Shown here: positions 1 through 6,124 of the stretch, in pieces | Layout of the letters: every line of letters starts with the position of its first letter | Position numbering within the stretch: position 1 is the first letter of the stretch | Assembly: GCA_913773825.1 (NCBI GenBank) | Contig: CAJYHH010000647.1 | Coordinates: 1-6,877, forward strand | Direction of reading: 5' to 3' | DNA: 6,877 nucleotides | Source: Candidatus Sericytochromatia bacterium | Lineage (GTDB): Bacteria > Cyanobacteriota > Sericytochromatia > UBA7694 | The notes under the pieces: model-generated | What the model was told of the DNA's origin: nothing | What the model saw: the letters and a program-made list of their open reading frames with translations, nothing else | Database searches by the model: none | Translations under genes and position numbers: made by a program

Positions 1-2
1 TG

Positions 3-1784
3 TTAGAACACGTCACGCTGGTGATTTCACCTTTGATTGCGCTAATGAAAGATCAGATTGATTTTTTACAGGCTAAAGGGGTGCCGGCGGCGCGTTTAGA
101 CTCTAGTCTGGATGCCGAGGCGGTGCGAGAAGTCTGGGCAGAGCTGCGTGCAGGACGGCTTAAGCTTTTATATGTGGCCCCTGAGCGCTTTGGCAGTGAG
201 CGATTTTTGCAGCAATTACAGCGTCTCAAAATCAGCCTGATGGTTGTAGATGAAGCTCATTGTATTTCAGAATGGGGGCATAATTTTCGGCCTGATTATC
301 TCAAGTTGGCGCGCTTTGCTAAGCAGCTGAATATATCACCTGTACTGGCTTTAACTGCAACCGCGACAGCTGATGTGGCGCGTGATATCTGTAAAAGCTT
401 TGATATTCAGCCTGAAGACTATGTCAATACAGGCTTTCATCGTCCTAATTTGTTCATGCGGGCTCAGATTTGTACACCCGCTGAGCGTGAAGATTTACTC
501 TTACAGCGCCTGTCTGTTAAACCTGGCGCAACGGTTATTTATGTTACCCAGCAAAAAGCAGCTGAAGTACTGGCGGAAAAGCTTGAACAGCGCGGCTTAC
601 AGGCTGTGGCTTATCATGCTGGGCTGGATGCTGATTTGCGTCACCAGATTCAGGATCGCTTTATGGCTTCGCCTGATTTAATTGTTGTGGCGACGATTGC
701 GTTTGGAATGGGGGTTGATAAATCAGATATTCGGCGTGTTTATCATTATCACCCACCTAAGTCTTTAGAAAACTACGCTCAGGAAATTGGTCGCGCTGGC
801 CGAGATGGTCAGACTTCTGAAGTTGAATTTTTTGCCTGTGCTGAAGATACCCTGACCTTAGAGAACTTTGTCTATGGCGATACCCCTGAGCCCGAAGCTG
901 TCCGAGCCTTAGTCGCTGACTTGCTGAACCAGGGAGAACGGGTTGAGCTGTCGGTTTATGATCTGTCGAGCCGTTTTGATATTCGTCAGGGTGTCATTCG
1001 CACCTTGCTGTGTTATCTGGAACTGGAAAACGTCCTGAGTTATCTTGGGCCTTTTTACGATACCTGTAAGCTGCGCCCCCGTCAGTCCTGGGAATCTCTA
1101 AACAAGCGCTGTGAGCGTTTTGACGCTGGGCGGCGTGAGTTTTTACAGCGTGTCTTTGCTGCAGCTAAAGCCGGGCGAATCTGGCACACTCTCGAAGTCA
1201 GTGCCTCGGCGGCCAGTCTGAATGAGCCCCGTGAGCGCATTTTAAGTGCCTTAAATTATCTTGAAGAAATTGGCGAACTTGAGCTTCAGGTCTCTAATCT
1301 GCGTTTGGCTTATCGACTTGAACATCGACCCGAGTCTGTAGCAGACCTGGCACAGCTTTTGCTTGAGCGTTTTTTAGCTTCTGAACAGCGCGATATTGGC
1401 CGGATTCATCAGGTAATGCAGCTTGCCCAGCAGCCAGCGTGTCTGGTGCGGAGCCTATTAGCTTATTTTGGTGAAAATCTCACTCAGGACTGTGGACACT
1501 GTGATCGCTGTCTGGGTGAAGGCTCTCTGCGTCAGGTGCCTGAACCTGATTTTAGTTTGGGCGTTTCTGAACAGCAGTTAATTGCCAGGGTCTGTGCCCG
1601 CCAACATCAGGCTTTAGTCAGTCCTCGGCAGCGGGCTCGCTATTTATGCGGTCTGGCGTCTCCTGCTGCTCAGCAGGCGCGTCTAAGTCGTGAGCCTGAA
1701 TTTGGGGCTTTGGCCCATCTGCCTTTTACACAGGTGCTGACGGCTGTTAGCATAGAAGCATCATCACAAGAGGACACACACTAA
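3..1784 (+). CDS. recQ: RecQ-family ATP-dependent DNA helicase, 5'-truncated by the window
   Basis: A 3'-5' superfamily 2 DNA helicase expected to act in recombination and repair. The frame is open to the window edge. The residues before the GTG at 21 already form motif Ia (VISPLIALMKDQ, residues 7-18 of the 593 visible), so that GTG is not the start; the N-terminus with motif 0 and the Walker A lysine lies upstream. Visible motifs are DEAH (83-86) followed by the aromatic-rich loop (SEWGHNFRPDY), TATAT (118-122), motif V (ATIAFGMGVDK, 230-240) and motif VI (QEIGRAGRDG, 260-269). The zinc cluster C480, C497, C500, C503 has the 17-3-3 spacing of E. coli RecQ. About 210 residues separate motif VI from the first zinc cysteine, against about 50 in E. 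coli RecQ; this extra part looks helical and winged-helix-like. No HRDC domain is recognisable in the last 90 residues. The family is certain, but whether it is the orthologue of E. coli recQ or a RecQ-like paralogue is not. It is the first visible gene of a probable three-gene operon. Confidence 0.95.
   Translation, partial: LEHVTLVISPLIALMKDQIDFLQAKGVPAARLDSSLDAEAVREVWAELRAGRLKLLYVAPERFGSERFLQQLQRLKISLMVVDEAHCISEWGHNFRPDYLKLARFAKQLNISPVLALTATATADVARDICKSFDIQPEDYVNTGFHRPNLFMRAQICTPAEREDLLLQRLSVKPGATVIYVTQQKAAEVLAEKLEQRGLQAVAYHAGLDADLRHQIQDRFMASPDLIVVATIAFGMGVDKSDIRRVYHYHPPKSLENYAQEIGRAGRDGQTSEVEFFACAEDTLTLENFVYGDTPEPEAVRALVADLLNQGERVELSVYDLSSRFDIRQGVIRTLLCYLELENVLSYLGPFYDTCKLRPRQSWESLNKRCERFDAGRREFLQRVFAAAKAGRIWHTLEVSASAASLNEPRERILSALNYLEEIGELELQVSNLRLAYRLEHRPESVADLAQLLLERFLASEQRDIGRIHQVMQLAQQPACLVRSLLAYFGENLTQDCGHCDRCLGEGSLRQVPEPDFSLGVSEQQLIARVCARQHQALVSPRQRARYLCGLASPAAQQARLSREPEFGALAHLPFTQVLTAVSIEASSQEDTH
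1768..1774 (+). promoter_or_regulatory. Ribosome binding site of the alpha/beta hydrolase
   Basis: AAGAGGA lies 10 nt before the ATG at 1785, inside the last codons of the helicase gene. It supports the ATG placed directly after the helicase TAA, and translation of the second gene from a shared mRNA. Confidence 0.6.
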
Positions 1785-2612
1785 ATGGACTCGGATTACC
1801 GGCTCGACTGGCATCAGCGGCGCCTGTACTATCTCGAACAGGGCCAGGGTGAGACAGTTTTAATTTTGCATGGCAATGGGGCTGATGCCAGAATGTACAG
1901 ACCTTTGATTGATGCTCTCTCACCCCATTACCGCGTACTGGTGCCTGATTTACCCGGTTATGGTAATTCCTCAACGCTTTATCACTCTAAGATGCCGCGT
2001 TATCTTGAGCAGATTGAAAGTTTTATTAATCACTATATCGACAAGCCTTTTTATCTGATTGGGCATTCTTTGGGCGGAATGTTGGCTTATCAGATTCAGC
2101 TGCGTCGCAAAATCCCACCTGTTTTACGCGCAATCTGGATGGAGGCCGCCATTTTTAATCTCGACTGGAAGTTGCGTATGGCACTGCCTGCTTATGCCCG
2201 TTTATTGGTCAGCAAAGGCCATAATCGGCGCGGTATTGAAGCCAGAATGAGAGAGTGGTCATGGGACTATGACAACGGCGATAAGCTCACTTCAGAAGCT
2301 TTTATTCAGAGCTATTATGCCAGCAATATTCAGGTTCATGGCATGTTTTTAACCGAAGCTGCGAGCTTGCTGCCTTATCGCTTTGCTGAAATTACCGAAC
2401 CCGTGTTGTGTCTACGTGGCGAAAAAGAACATGTGGTTTCTCGCGCTACTGAGTGGTTTGCGCCCCAGCTACCTAACGCCAGACTGCAGATTATTCCACA
2501 GGCTGGCCATTTTTTATTGGGCGAAAATAATCAGGCGCTTTGTGAGGCTGTTTTAGAGTTTTTAGCGTTGCCTGAAGGGCTGGTCGAAGCGCCGCTTGCG
2601 CTGAGTCTCTAG
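1785..2612 (+). CDS. Alpha/beta-fold hydrolase
   Basis: A 275-residue single-domain hydrolase of the alpha/beta superfamily, probably cytoplasmic since no signal peptide is seen. The fold is shown by the oxyanion-strand motif HGNG (29-32), the strand VLVPDLPGYG (51-60), the nucleophile elbow GHSLGG (93-98, Ser95) and the C-terminal catalytic His242 in QAGHFLLGE. A tryptophan- and arginine-rich stretch at about 118-195 would form the cap. The usual acid position after strand 6 reads RGEKEHVV, so Glu215 stands where most relatives have Asp. The ATG directly follows the helicase stop with no gap, and the stop overlaps the next gene by one base, so all three are probably co-transcribed. The reaction cannot be named from sequence; esterase, lactonase or C-C hydrolase activities are all possible in this superfamily. 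Confidence 0.93.
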   Translation: MDSDYRLDWHQRRLYYLEQGQGETVLILHGNGADARMYRPLIDALSPHYRVLVPDLPGYGNSSTLYHSKMPRYLEQIESFINHYIDKPFYLIGHSLGGMLAYQIQLRRKIPPVLRAIWMEAAIFNLDWKLRMALPAYARLLVSKGHNRRGIEARMREWSWDYDNGDKLTSEAFIQSYYASNIQVHGMFLTEAASLLPYRFAEITEPVLCLRGEKEHVVSRATEWFAPQLPNARLQIIPQAGHFLLGENNQALCEAVLEFLALPEGLVEAPLALSL

Positions 2613-3544
2613 TGATCAATTTTGATGATTTGTTTGACCGACCAGAGCAGACCCCGCCGCTGGAATTGCTATCAGGGGGGTATCGCAACTGGAATTATCG
2701 TCTACTCCCAACTGAACAATTGGAACAGCCTGACTTAGATCGGGTTTTGCGACTGTCAGCAGAGCCTGAGCACCTGGCTGTTGAATCAGCCTTGCTAAAT
2801 TATCTGGCCCAAGCTCAGCCAGAACTGCATGTTCCGCGCGTCCTTCATCAACTGCCAGGTCTGTTAATCACCCGTTTTTGTCCTGGTGAGCTGGCAAGCT
2901 GTCTGGATAAGCGTTTGCCGGATGTGGAGCTAAATCAGCTTGGTCAGATGATTGGGCTTACATTGGCGCAGGTTCATGCGCTGAGGTTTACGCACAATGG
3001 TTTTTTTAATCAACAACTAGAGATCACTGAGCCACTAGAACCTTTTGCGGAAGCCTGGCGGGGCTATATTTACTCTGTTATGACGACTGAGCCGGCCCGT
3101 AATCGAGCAGGCGAAACGATTTGTCATCAAGTGCTTGAGCTGATTAAAGATCATGGGCAATTACTCGATGGCATTTTGTCGCGACGTCTGGTTCACTCAG
3201 ATTTTAATCTTAAAAATCTGTTGGTTCAGCAAAATCCTGACTGGTGTGTGTCGGGTTTGCTGGATTGGGAGTTTGCTCATGTGGGTGCGCCTTTACAGGA
3301 CTTAGGCAACTTTTTTCGCTTTGAAGAACAATTACCCTTTGCGCTACTAGAGGGTTTTTTAAGCGCCTATCAAGCAGAAATGGGGCCGCTGGAGGCTAAC
3401 TGGCGTGCTCAGGCGCATTTACTTGATTTAGCCGCGCTATCTGGTTTTTTAGCTGGAGCCACTGATCGACCCAAAAGTCAGGCAACGGCTATTAATCGTA
3501 TGCAGCGCTGTCTGGACTACTTTGATGATTCAGAAAAGCTCTGA
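2612..3544 (+). CDS. Phosphotransferase family small-molecule kinase (choline kinase/ThiK/APH-like fold)
   Basis: A 310-residue kinase of the aminoglycoside phosphotransferase/choline kinase superfamily, expected to phosphorylate a hydroxyl of a small molecule using ATP. The N-terminal glycine-rich segment LLSGGYRNWNYRL (19-31) resembles the opening of the LicA/ThiK/choline kinase group. The catalytic loop is HSDFNLKN (His195, Asp197, Asn202). The metal-binding DFG-equivalent is in LLDWEFAHVGAPLQDLG (Asp218). The GTG start at 2612 shares its G with the hydrolase TAG stop, and I see no strong Shine-Dalgarno, so translational coupling to the hydrolase is likely. The ATG at 2623 is out of frame, so GTG is the sensible start. 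The 3' end overlaps the convergent exonuclease by 15 bp. The substrate is unknown. Thiamine, choline/ethanolamine and amino-sugar kinases share these motifs, so the resemblance is not evidence of antibiotic resistance. Confidence 0.9.
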   Translation: MINFDDLFDRPEQTPPLELLSGGYRNWNYRLLPTEQLEQPDLDRVLRLSAEPEHLAVESALLNYLAQAQPELHVPRVLHQLPGLLITRFCPGELASCLDKRLPDVELNQLGQMIGLTLAQVHALRFTHNGFFNQQLEITEPLEPFAEAWRGYIYSVMTTEPARNRAGETICHQVLELIKDHGQLLDGILSRRLVHSDFNLKNLLVQQNPDWCVSGLLDWEFAHVGAPLQDLGNFFRFEEQLPFALLEGFLSAYQAEMGPLEANWRAQAHLLDLAALSGFLAGATDRPKSQATAINRMQRCLDYFDDSEKL

Positions 3545-4114
3545 CGTTTTACCTAACAGCACTTGAACAATTCTCGCCATATTGCGGGCGTCATCAATGC
3601 CGCGATGTAAAGTGCCTTCTAACGGCAGATTTATCCGCTGCATCGCTTCTGCCATGCCAAATTTGCGGCTTAAACCCAAAGCTTCACTATAAGCGGTTTT
3701 TAAATTAAGATGTTTGCTTACAAACGGGTAACCGACATGATGGCGCTGACAATCCCGCTGAAACTGATGTCTGTCGTATTCACCCCAGGAGCAAAAATGG
3801 CTGGAACCGAAGGGCCTAAACCAGTTTTGAAAGCGATTTAAGGCTTCTTTATAGCCAGGTGCCCCGTCCACTTGAGTCTGAGTAATGGTAGTCAGTTCAG
3901 TACAAAAGGGGGTGAGTTTGGGATGTCGAACTGGTCTGACAAAGGTTTCAAAGCTTGAGACAATCTCCAGACTTGATGCTTCTAACAGCACCGCGCCAAT
4001 TTCGATGATTTCCATTTCTTCACGTGGAAACAAAACCATGTTTTTAGAGCAGGTGGCTTCAAGATCCACAATCAGATAATAGGGTTCAATGATTGAAAAG
4101 GCTTGAGGGTTCAT
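3530..4114 (-). CDS. DEDDh-family 3'-5' exonuclease (ERI-1/KapD-like)
   Basis: A 194-residue protein made almost entirely of one DnaQ-like exonuclease domain, acting on DNA or RNA 3' ends with two metal ions. ExoI is LIVDLEATC (Asp17, Glu19). ExoII is in CSWGEYDRHQF (Asp114). ExoIII is HRGIDDARN with His170 and Asp175, giving the DEDDh subtype. The DLEATC wording and FVRPVRHPKLTPFCTELTTIT (58-78) are typical of the ERI-1/KapD-like branch rather than of DnaQ proofreading subunits or oligoribonuclease. The ATG at 4114 is needed because Asp17 lies before the next Met (26); the upstream sequence has no clear Shine-Dalgarno. It is transcribed towards the kinase gene, and the two 3' ends overlap. 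The natural substrate is not deducible; RNA 3'-end trimming is plausible by family. Confidence 0.92.
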   Translation of the reverse strand: MNPQAFSIIEPYYLIVDLEATCSKNMVLFPREEMEIIEIGAVLLEASSLEIVSSFETFVRPVRHPKLTPFCTELTTITQTQVDGAPGYKEALNRFQNWFRPFGSSHFCSWGEYDRHQFQRDCQRHHVGYPFVSKHLNLKTAYSEALGLSRKFGMAEAMQRINLPLEGTLHRGIDDARNMARIVQVLLGKTSELF

Positions 4115-4163
4115 GGGTGATTTAGCACAAAACTTGATCCGTCTCAGAAAGTATCTGCCAGCA

Positions 4164-4179
4164 TAGCCAGAATTGGCTA
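4164..4179. promoter_or_regulatory. Short palindrome upstream of the exonuclease gene
   Basis: TAGCCA-GAAT-TGGCTA has perfect 6-bp arms and a 4-bp centre, 50 to 65 bp upstream of the exonuclease start. It could be an operator or a weak hairpin in the leader. A palindrome of this size can arise by chance, so the regulatory reading is tentative. Confidence 0.25.
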
Positions 4180-4257
4180 AAGAAGGAAGGGTTTTTAAAC
4201 ACAGAGTGACTTCGGAACAATTAGGCAGTTAAAGGGGTCTGAAATTCTCAGTTCCTA

Positions 4258-4290
4258 TTACATCCCTATTGCATCTAAGTTGCATCTTAA
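4258..4290 (+). repeat. Three contiguous 11-bp direct repeats, candidate response-regulator site
   Basis: TTACATCCCTA, TTGCATCTAAG and TTGCATCTTAA follow one another without gaps, 39 bp before the ATG of the CsgG-like/NHL gene. The second and third copies match at 9 of 11 positions; the first is degenerate but keeps TT-CATC. A further CATC lies at 4311. OmpR/PhoB-family regulators bind tandem half-sites about one helical turn (10-11 bp) apart, so this is a plausible activator or repressor site for that gene. No convincing -10 hexamer was found with it. Confidence 0.45.
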
Positions 4291-4317
4291 CTCTCATTCA
4301 TCACTCAAGTCATCTTT

Positions 4318-4322
4318 AAGGA
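4318..4322 (+). promoter_or_regulatory. Ribosome binding site of the CsgG-like/NHL gene
   Basis: AAGGA lies 6 nt before the ATG at 4329. It fixes the start that gives a complete signal peptide. Confidence 0.65.
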
Positions 4323-4328
4323 TAATCT

Positions 4329-5930
4329 ATGTTGAAACGTAAGCTGCTTAAGACCTTGTCCGCATTGCTACTTTCCTGTCTGCCTCTTGCCGCCTTTGCC
4401 TCACGCTCAGTTGAGGCCAAAGACAATCAATCAAACCAAACAAATGAAGCAGTTCCTTTATTAGCGGTTTTAGAACTGGATGCCAAAGGGGCTGTTGTCC
4501 GTGATGAAGCCAGTACTTTGACTGATCGTCTACGTGCCCATTTTATTCAGTCGGGTCGTTATCAGATACTTGAACGCGACAAAATGCAGGAGATTATTAA
4601 AGAACAGGGTTTTCAGCAGTCGGTCTTGGCCTGTAGTGAGCGGGATTGTTCAGTCAGGTTGGGTCGTTTACTTGGTGTCCGTTATTTGTTGAGCGGTAGT
4701 GTGAGTCGCGTTGATGGTCTGTATGTGCTCAACGCACGTTTGTTAGATGTGGAAAAAGGTGTGATTCTGCGCGAAGAATTTACAGACTGTGACTGCCCCT
4801 TAAGAGAACTTTTGACCCAGAGCTCTCGGATTTTAGCTGAGCGCTTGCTGCAGGCTCCCGCTCAGCTTACAAACCAGCCTAATGGAAATGCAGCTTCTGC
4901 AAAACCATCTTCTGGGTCTGCTTCTGGGCCTGTTAGCAATAGCCTGCTGACTCTGACGCTGGCTGGCAGCGGCTGGGCAGGGGCTCAAGATGGTCCTGCT
5001 TCTGAAGCCAGTTTTCGTGACCCCAGCGCCTTAGCGTTGTTGCCAGACGGCAGCTGGCTGATTGCAGATGCGGGCAATCATCGCCTGCGCCGTTATCTGG
5101 ATGGTCGTGTGACAACTTTTGCTGGAGCTAACTGGGACTGGCTAAAAGGTGAGTTTCTAGATGGCTTTTCGGATGGTCCCGCTGCCCAGGCCCGTTTTCA
5201 TCGGCCGATGGCGCTGACTGTGGCGGCCAACGGCATCATTTATGTGGCTGATACCGATCATCACCGGATTCGCAAAATTTTGCCTGATGGTCAGGTTTTG
5301 ACTTTTGTAGGGACCGGGGCGCCGGGTTTTAGCGATGGTAATGCTGCTGTTGCCAGTTTTCGCCGTCCGCAAGGTTTAGCTTTGGATCCAGAAGGTCATC
5401 TTTATGTTGCTGATACAGACAATCATGCGATCCGCAAAGTCAGCCCGCTAGGGATTGTCAGTACTGTAGCGGGCAGCGGAGCCAGTGGTTTTAGTGACGG
5501 GACTGCGCTTGAAGCTCGCTTTAGATTCCCGGTTGGTCTGGCGATAGACTCAGCAGGCGCATTGTATATTGCCGATACGTTTAATCACCGCATTCGCCGC
5601 TTTGCAAATGGCCAGGTCACTACGCTGGTGGGTTCAGAATCAGGTTTTCGCGATGGAGACTCTGCACAGGCTCGTTTATATGAGCCAAGAGCGCTGACAC
5701 TGGCTGCCAATGGTGATTTGTATATTGCTGACACAGGTAATCATCGCATTCGTTTGTTTAAAAGTGGTCAGCTTCAGACTTTAGCCGGTACCGGTGCACG
5801 CGGCTATGCAGACGGCAATCAGGCTGTGGGACAGTTTAATTCACCCATGGGCCTGATGTTACAGGGCCCTCGCCTCTGGGTGATTGATAGTGGCAATCAG
5901 CGTTTGCGTAGCATTGAGCTGATGCCCTAG
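4329..5930 (+). CDS. Exported CsgG/LpoB-like domain protein with six NHL repeats (beta-propeller)
   Basis: A 533-residue exported protein of unknown function. Residues 1-24 are a Sec signal peptide (Lys/Arg-rich start, Leu-rich core, probable cleavage AFA|S); Cys17 is preceded by LLS, a poor lipobox, so a soluble periplasmic or secreted product is more likely than a lipoprotein. Residues about 43-175 resemble the CsgG/LpoB/TolB-N-type domain (LAVLELDAKG, LTDRLRAHFIQSGRYQILERDKMQEIIKEQG, LLGVRYLLSGSV, NARLLDVEKG). It carries four cysteines, C102/C107 and C154/C156, which could form disulfides. A Ser/Gly/Asn-rich linker (about 176-204) leads to six NHL repeats with signatures ADAGNH (246), ADTDHH (307), ADTDNH (361), ADTFNH (415), ADTGNH (467) and IDSGNQ (519), 52-61 residues apart. 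This fits a six-bladed propeller, a fold that commonly binds protein, RNA or ligands. It appears monocistronic: a regulatory region precedes it and a hairpin follows it. Confidence 0.9.
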   Translation: MLKRKLLKTLSALLLSCLPLAAFASRSVEAKDNQSNQTNEAVPLLAVLELDAKGAVVRDEASTLTDRLRAHFIQSGRYQILERDKMQEIIKEQGFQQSVLACSERDCSVRLGRLLGVRYLLSGSVSRVDGLYVLNARLLDVEKGVILREEFTDCDCPLRELLTQSSRILAERLLQAPAQLTNQPNGNAASAKPSSGSASGPVSNSLLTLTLAGSGWAGAQDGPASEASFRDPSALALLPDGSWLIADAGNHRLRRYLDGRVTTFAGANWDWLKGEFLDGFSDGPAAQARFHRPMALTVAANGIIYVADTDHHRIRKILPDGQVLTFVGTGAPGFSDGNAAVASFRRPQGLALDPEGHLYVADTDNHAIRKVSPLGIVSTVAGSGASGFSDGTALEARFRFPVGLAIDSAGALYIADTFNHRIRRFANGQVTTLVGSESGFRDGDSAQARLYEPRALTLAANGDLYIADTGNHRIRLFKSGQLQTLAGTGARGYADGNQAVGQFNSPMGLMLQGPRLWVIDSGNQRLRSIELMP

Positions 5931-5950
5931 CGCTGTTATTTAAGCTCATT

Positions 5951-5982
5951 CAGGCGGCACTGCGTTTTTGCAGTGCCGCCTG
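5951..5982 (+). terminator. Hairpin terminator after the CsgG-like/NHL gene
   Basis: A perfect 13-bp G+C-rich stem (CAGGCGGCACTGC with its complement) and a 6-nt loop GTTTTT starts 20 nt after the stop codon. No T-run follows directly; the nearest is TTTTT at 5995-5999, so it is not a textbook intrinsic terminator. It should still end or protect the 3' end of the upstream mRNA and separates it from glgP. Confidence 0.6.
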
Positions 5983-6023
5983 TGCTATTGCCTGTTTTTC
6001 TGCATGATGTCACTTTGAATTTT

Positions 6024-6038
6024 CTGGCTTTCAGCCAG
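6024..6038 (+). other. Small inverted repeat in the CsgG-NHL/glgP spacer
   Basis: CTGGCT-TTC-AGCCAG is a 6-bp stem with a 3-nt loop. It lacks a T-run on either side and is too far upstream to hide the glgP ribosome site. Its role is unknown; it may be incidental or part of a two-hairpin 3' end. Confidence 0.3.
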
Positions 6039-6067
6039 CCTCAGAGCCTCTCTGCCCCCAATCAGGA

Positions 6068-6081
6068 TTAAACCGGTTTAA
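6068..6081. promoter_or_regulatory. Perfect 14-bp palindrome, candidate LacI/GalR-family operator
   Basis: TTAAACCGGTTTAA is fully palindromic around a central CG, the layout of LacI/GalR-family operators; it is close to the AAACCGGTTT core of such sites. It sits 43 bp before the glgP start and overlaps the candidate -10, so bound protein would be expected to block transcription. The family assignment is inferred from shape only; no regulator gene is in the window. Confidence 0.5.
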
Positions 6082-6084
6082 AAT
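6079..6084 (+). promoter_or_regulatory. Candidate -10 element of glgP
   Basis: TAAAAT matches the sigma-70 -10 consensus at five of six positions, 40 bp before the ATG. TGTAAT at 6084-6089 is an equally good alternative. Neither has a recognisable -35 at 16-18 bp, so the promoter may need an activator or be placed elsewhere. Confidence 0.35.
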
Positions 6085-6113
6085 GTAATCTCTCACGACA
6101 TTTCATCCCGGCC

Positions 6114-6119
6114 AGGAGG
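6114..6119 (+). promoter_or_regulatory. Strong ribosome binding site of glgP
   Basis: AGGAGG, a full-consensus Shine-Dalgarno, lies 5 nt before the ATG at 6125 and fixes the start. It is the strongest ribosome site in the window, in keeping with an abundant metabolic enzyme. Confidence 0.8.
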
Positions 6120-6124
6120 CTCGC

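Noticed and set aside
373..681. Plus-strand open frame of 102 codons
   Set aside because: It lies entirely inside the helicase gene in another frame, across conserved helicase regions, and its translation shows no family features.
1747..1974. Minus-strand open frame of 75 codons
   Set aside because: Antisense to the helicase end and the hydrolase start, including the conserved HGNG region; no ribosome site or recognisable protein.
2059..2250. Plus-strand open frame of 63 codons
   Set aside because: A shadow of the hydrolase gene spanning its nucleophile elbow.
2491..2688. Minus-strand open frame of 65 codons
   Set aside because: Antisense to the hydrolase-kinase junction, both of which are well supported.
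2612..3544. Aminoglycoside resistance gene
   Set aside because: The kinase motifs are shared by many metabolic kinases, its opening is closer to the choline/thiamine kinase group, and the setting is a housekeeping operon without mobile elements.
3885..4079. Plus-strand open frame of 64 codons
   Set aside because: Antisense to the conserved N-terminal exonuclease motif.
4192..4220. Possible minus-strand promoter for the exonuclease: TTGTTC, 17-bp spacer, TAAAAA
   Set aside because: The spacing is right, but only three and four of six positions match the consensus hexamers; not strong enough to list.
4329..4400. Lipoprotein reading of the CsgG-like/NHL protein at Cys17
   Set aside because: LLSC is a poor lipobox, and a good signal peptidase I site (AFA|S) follows seven residues later.
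4933..5372. Two minus-strand open frames (4933-5115 and 5157-5372)
   Set aside because: Antisense to the NHL repeats; their openness follows from repeated codon patterns of the sense gene.
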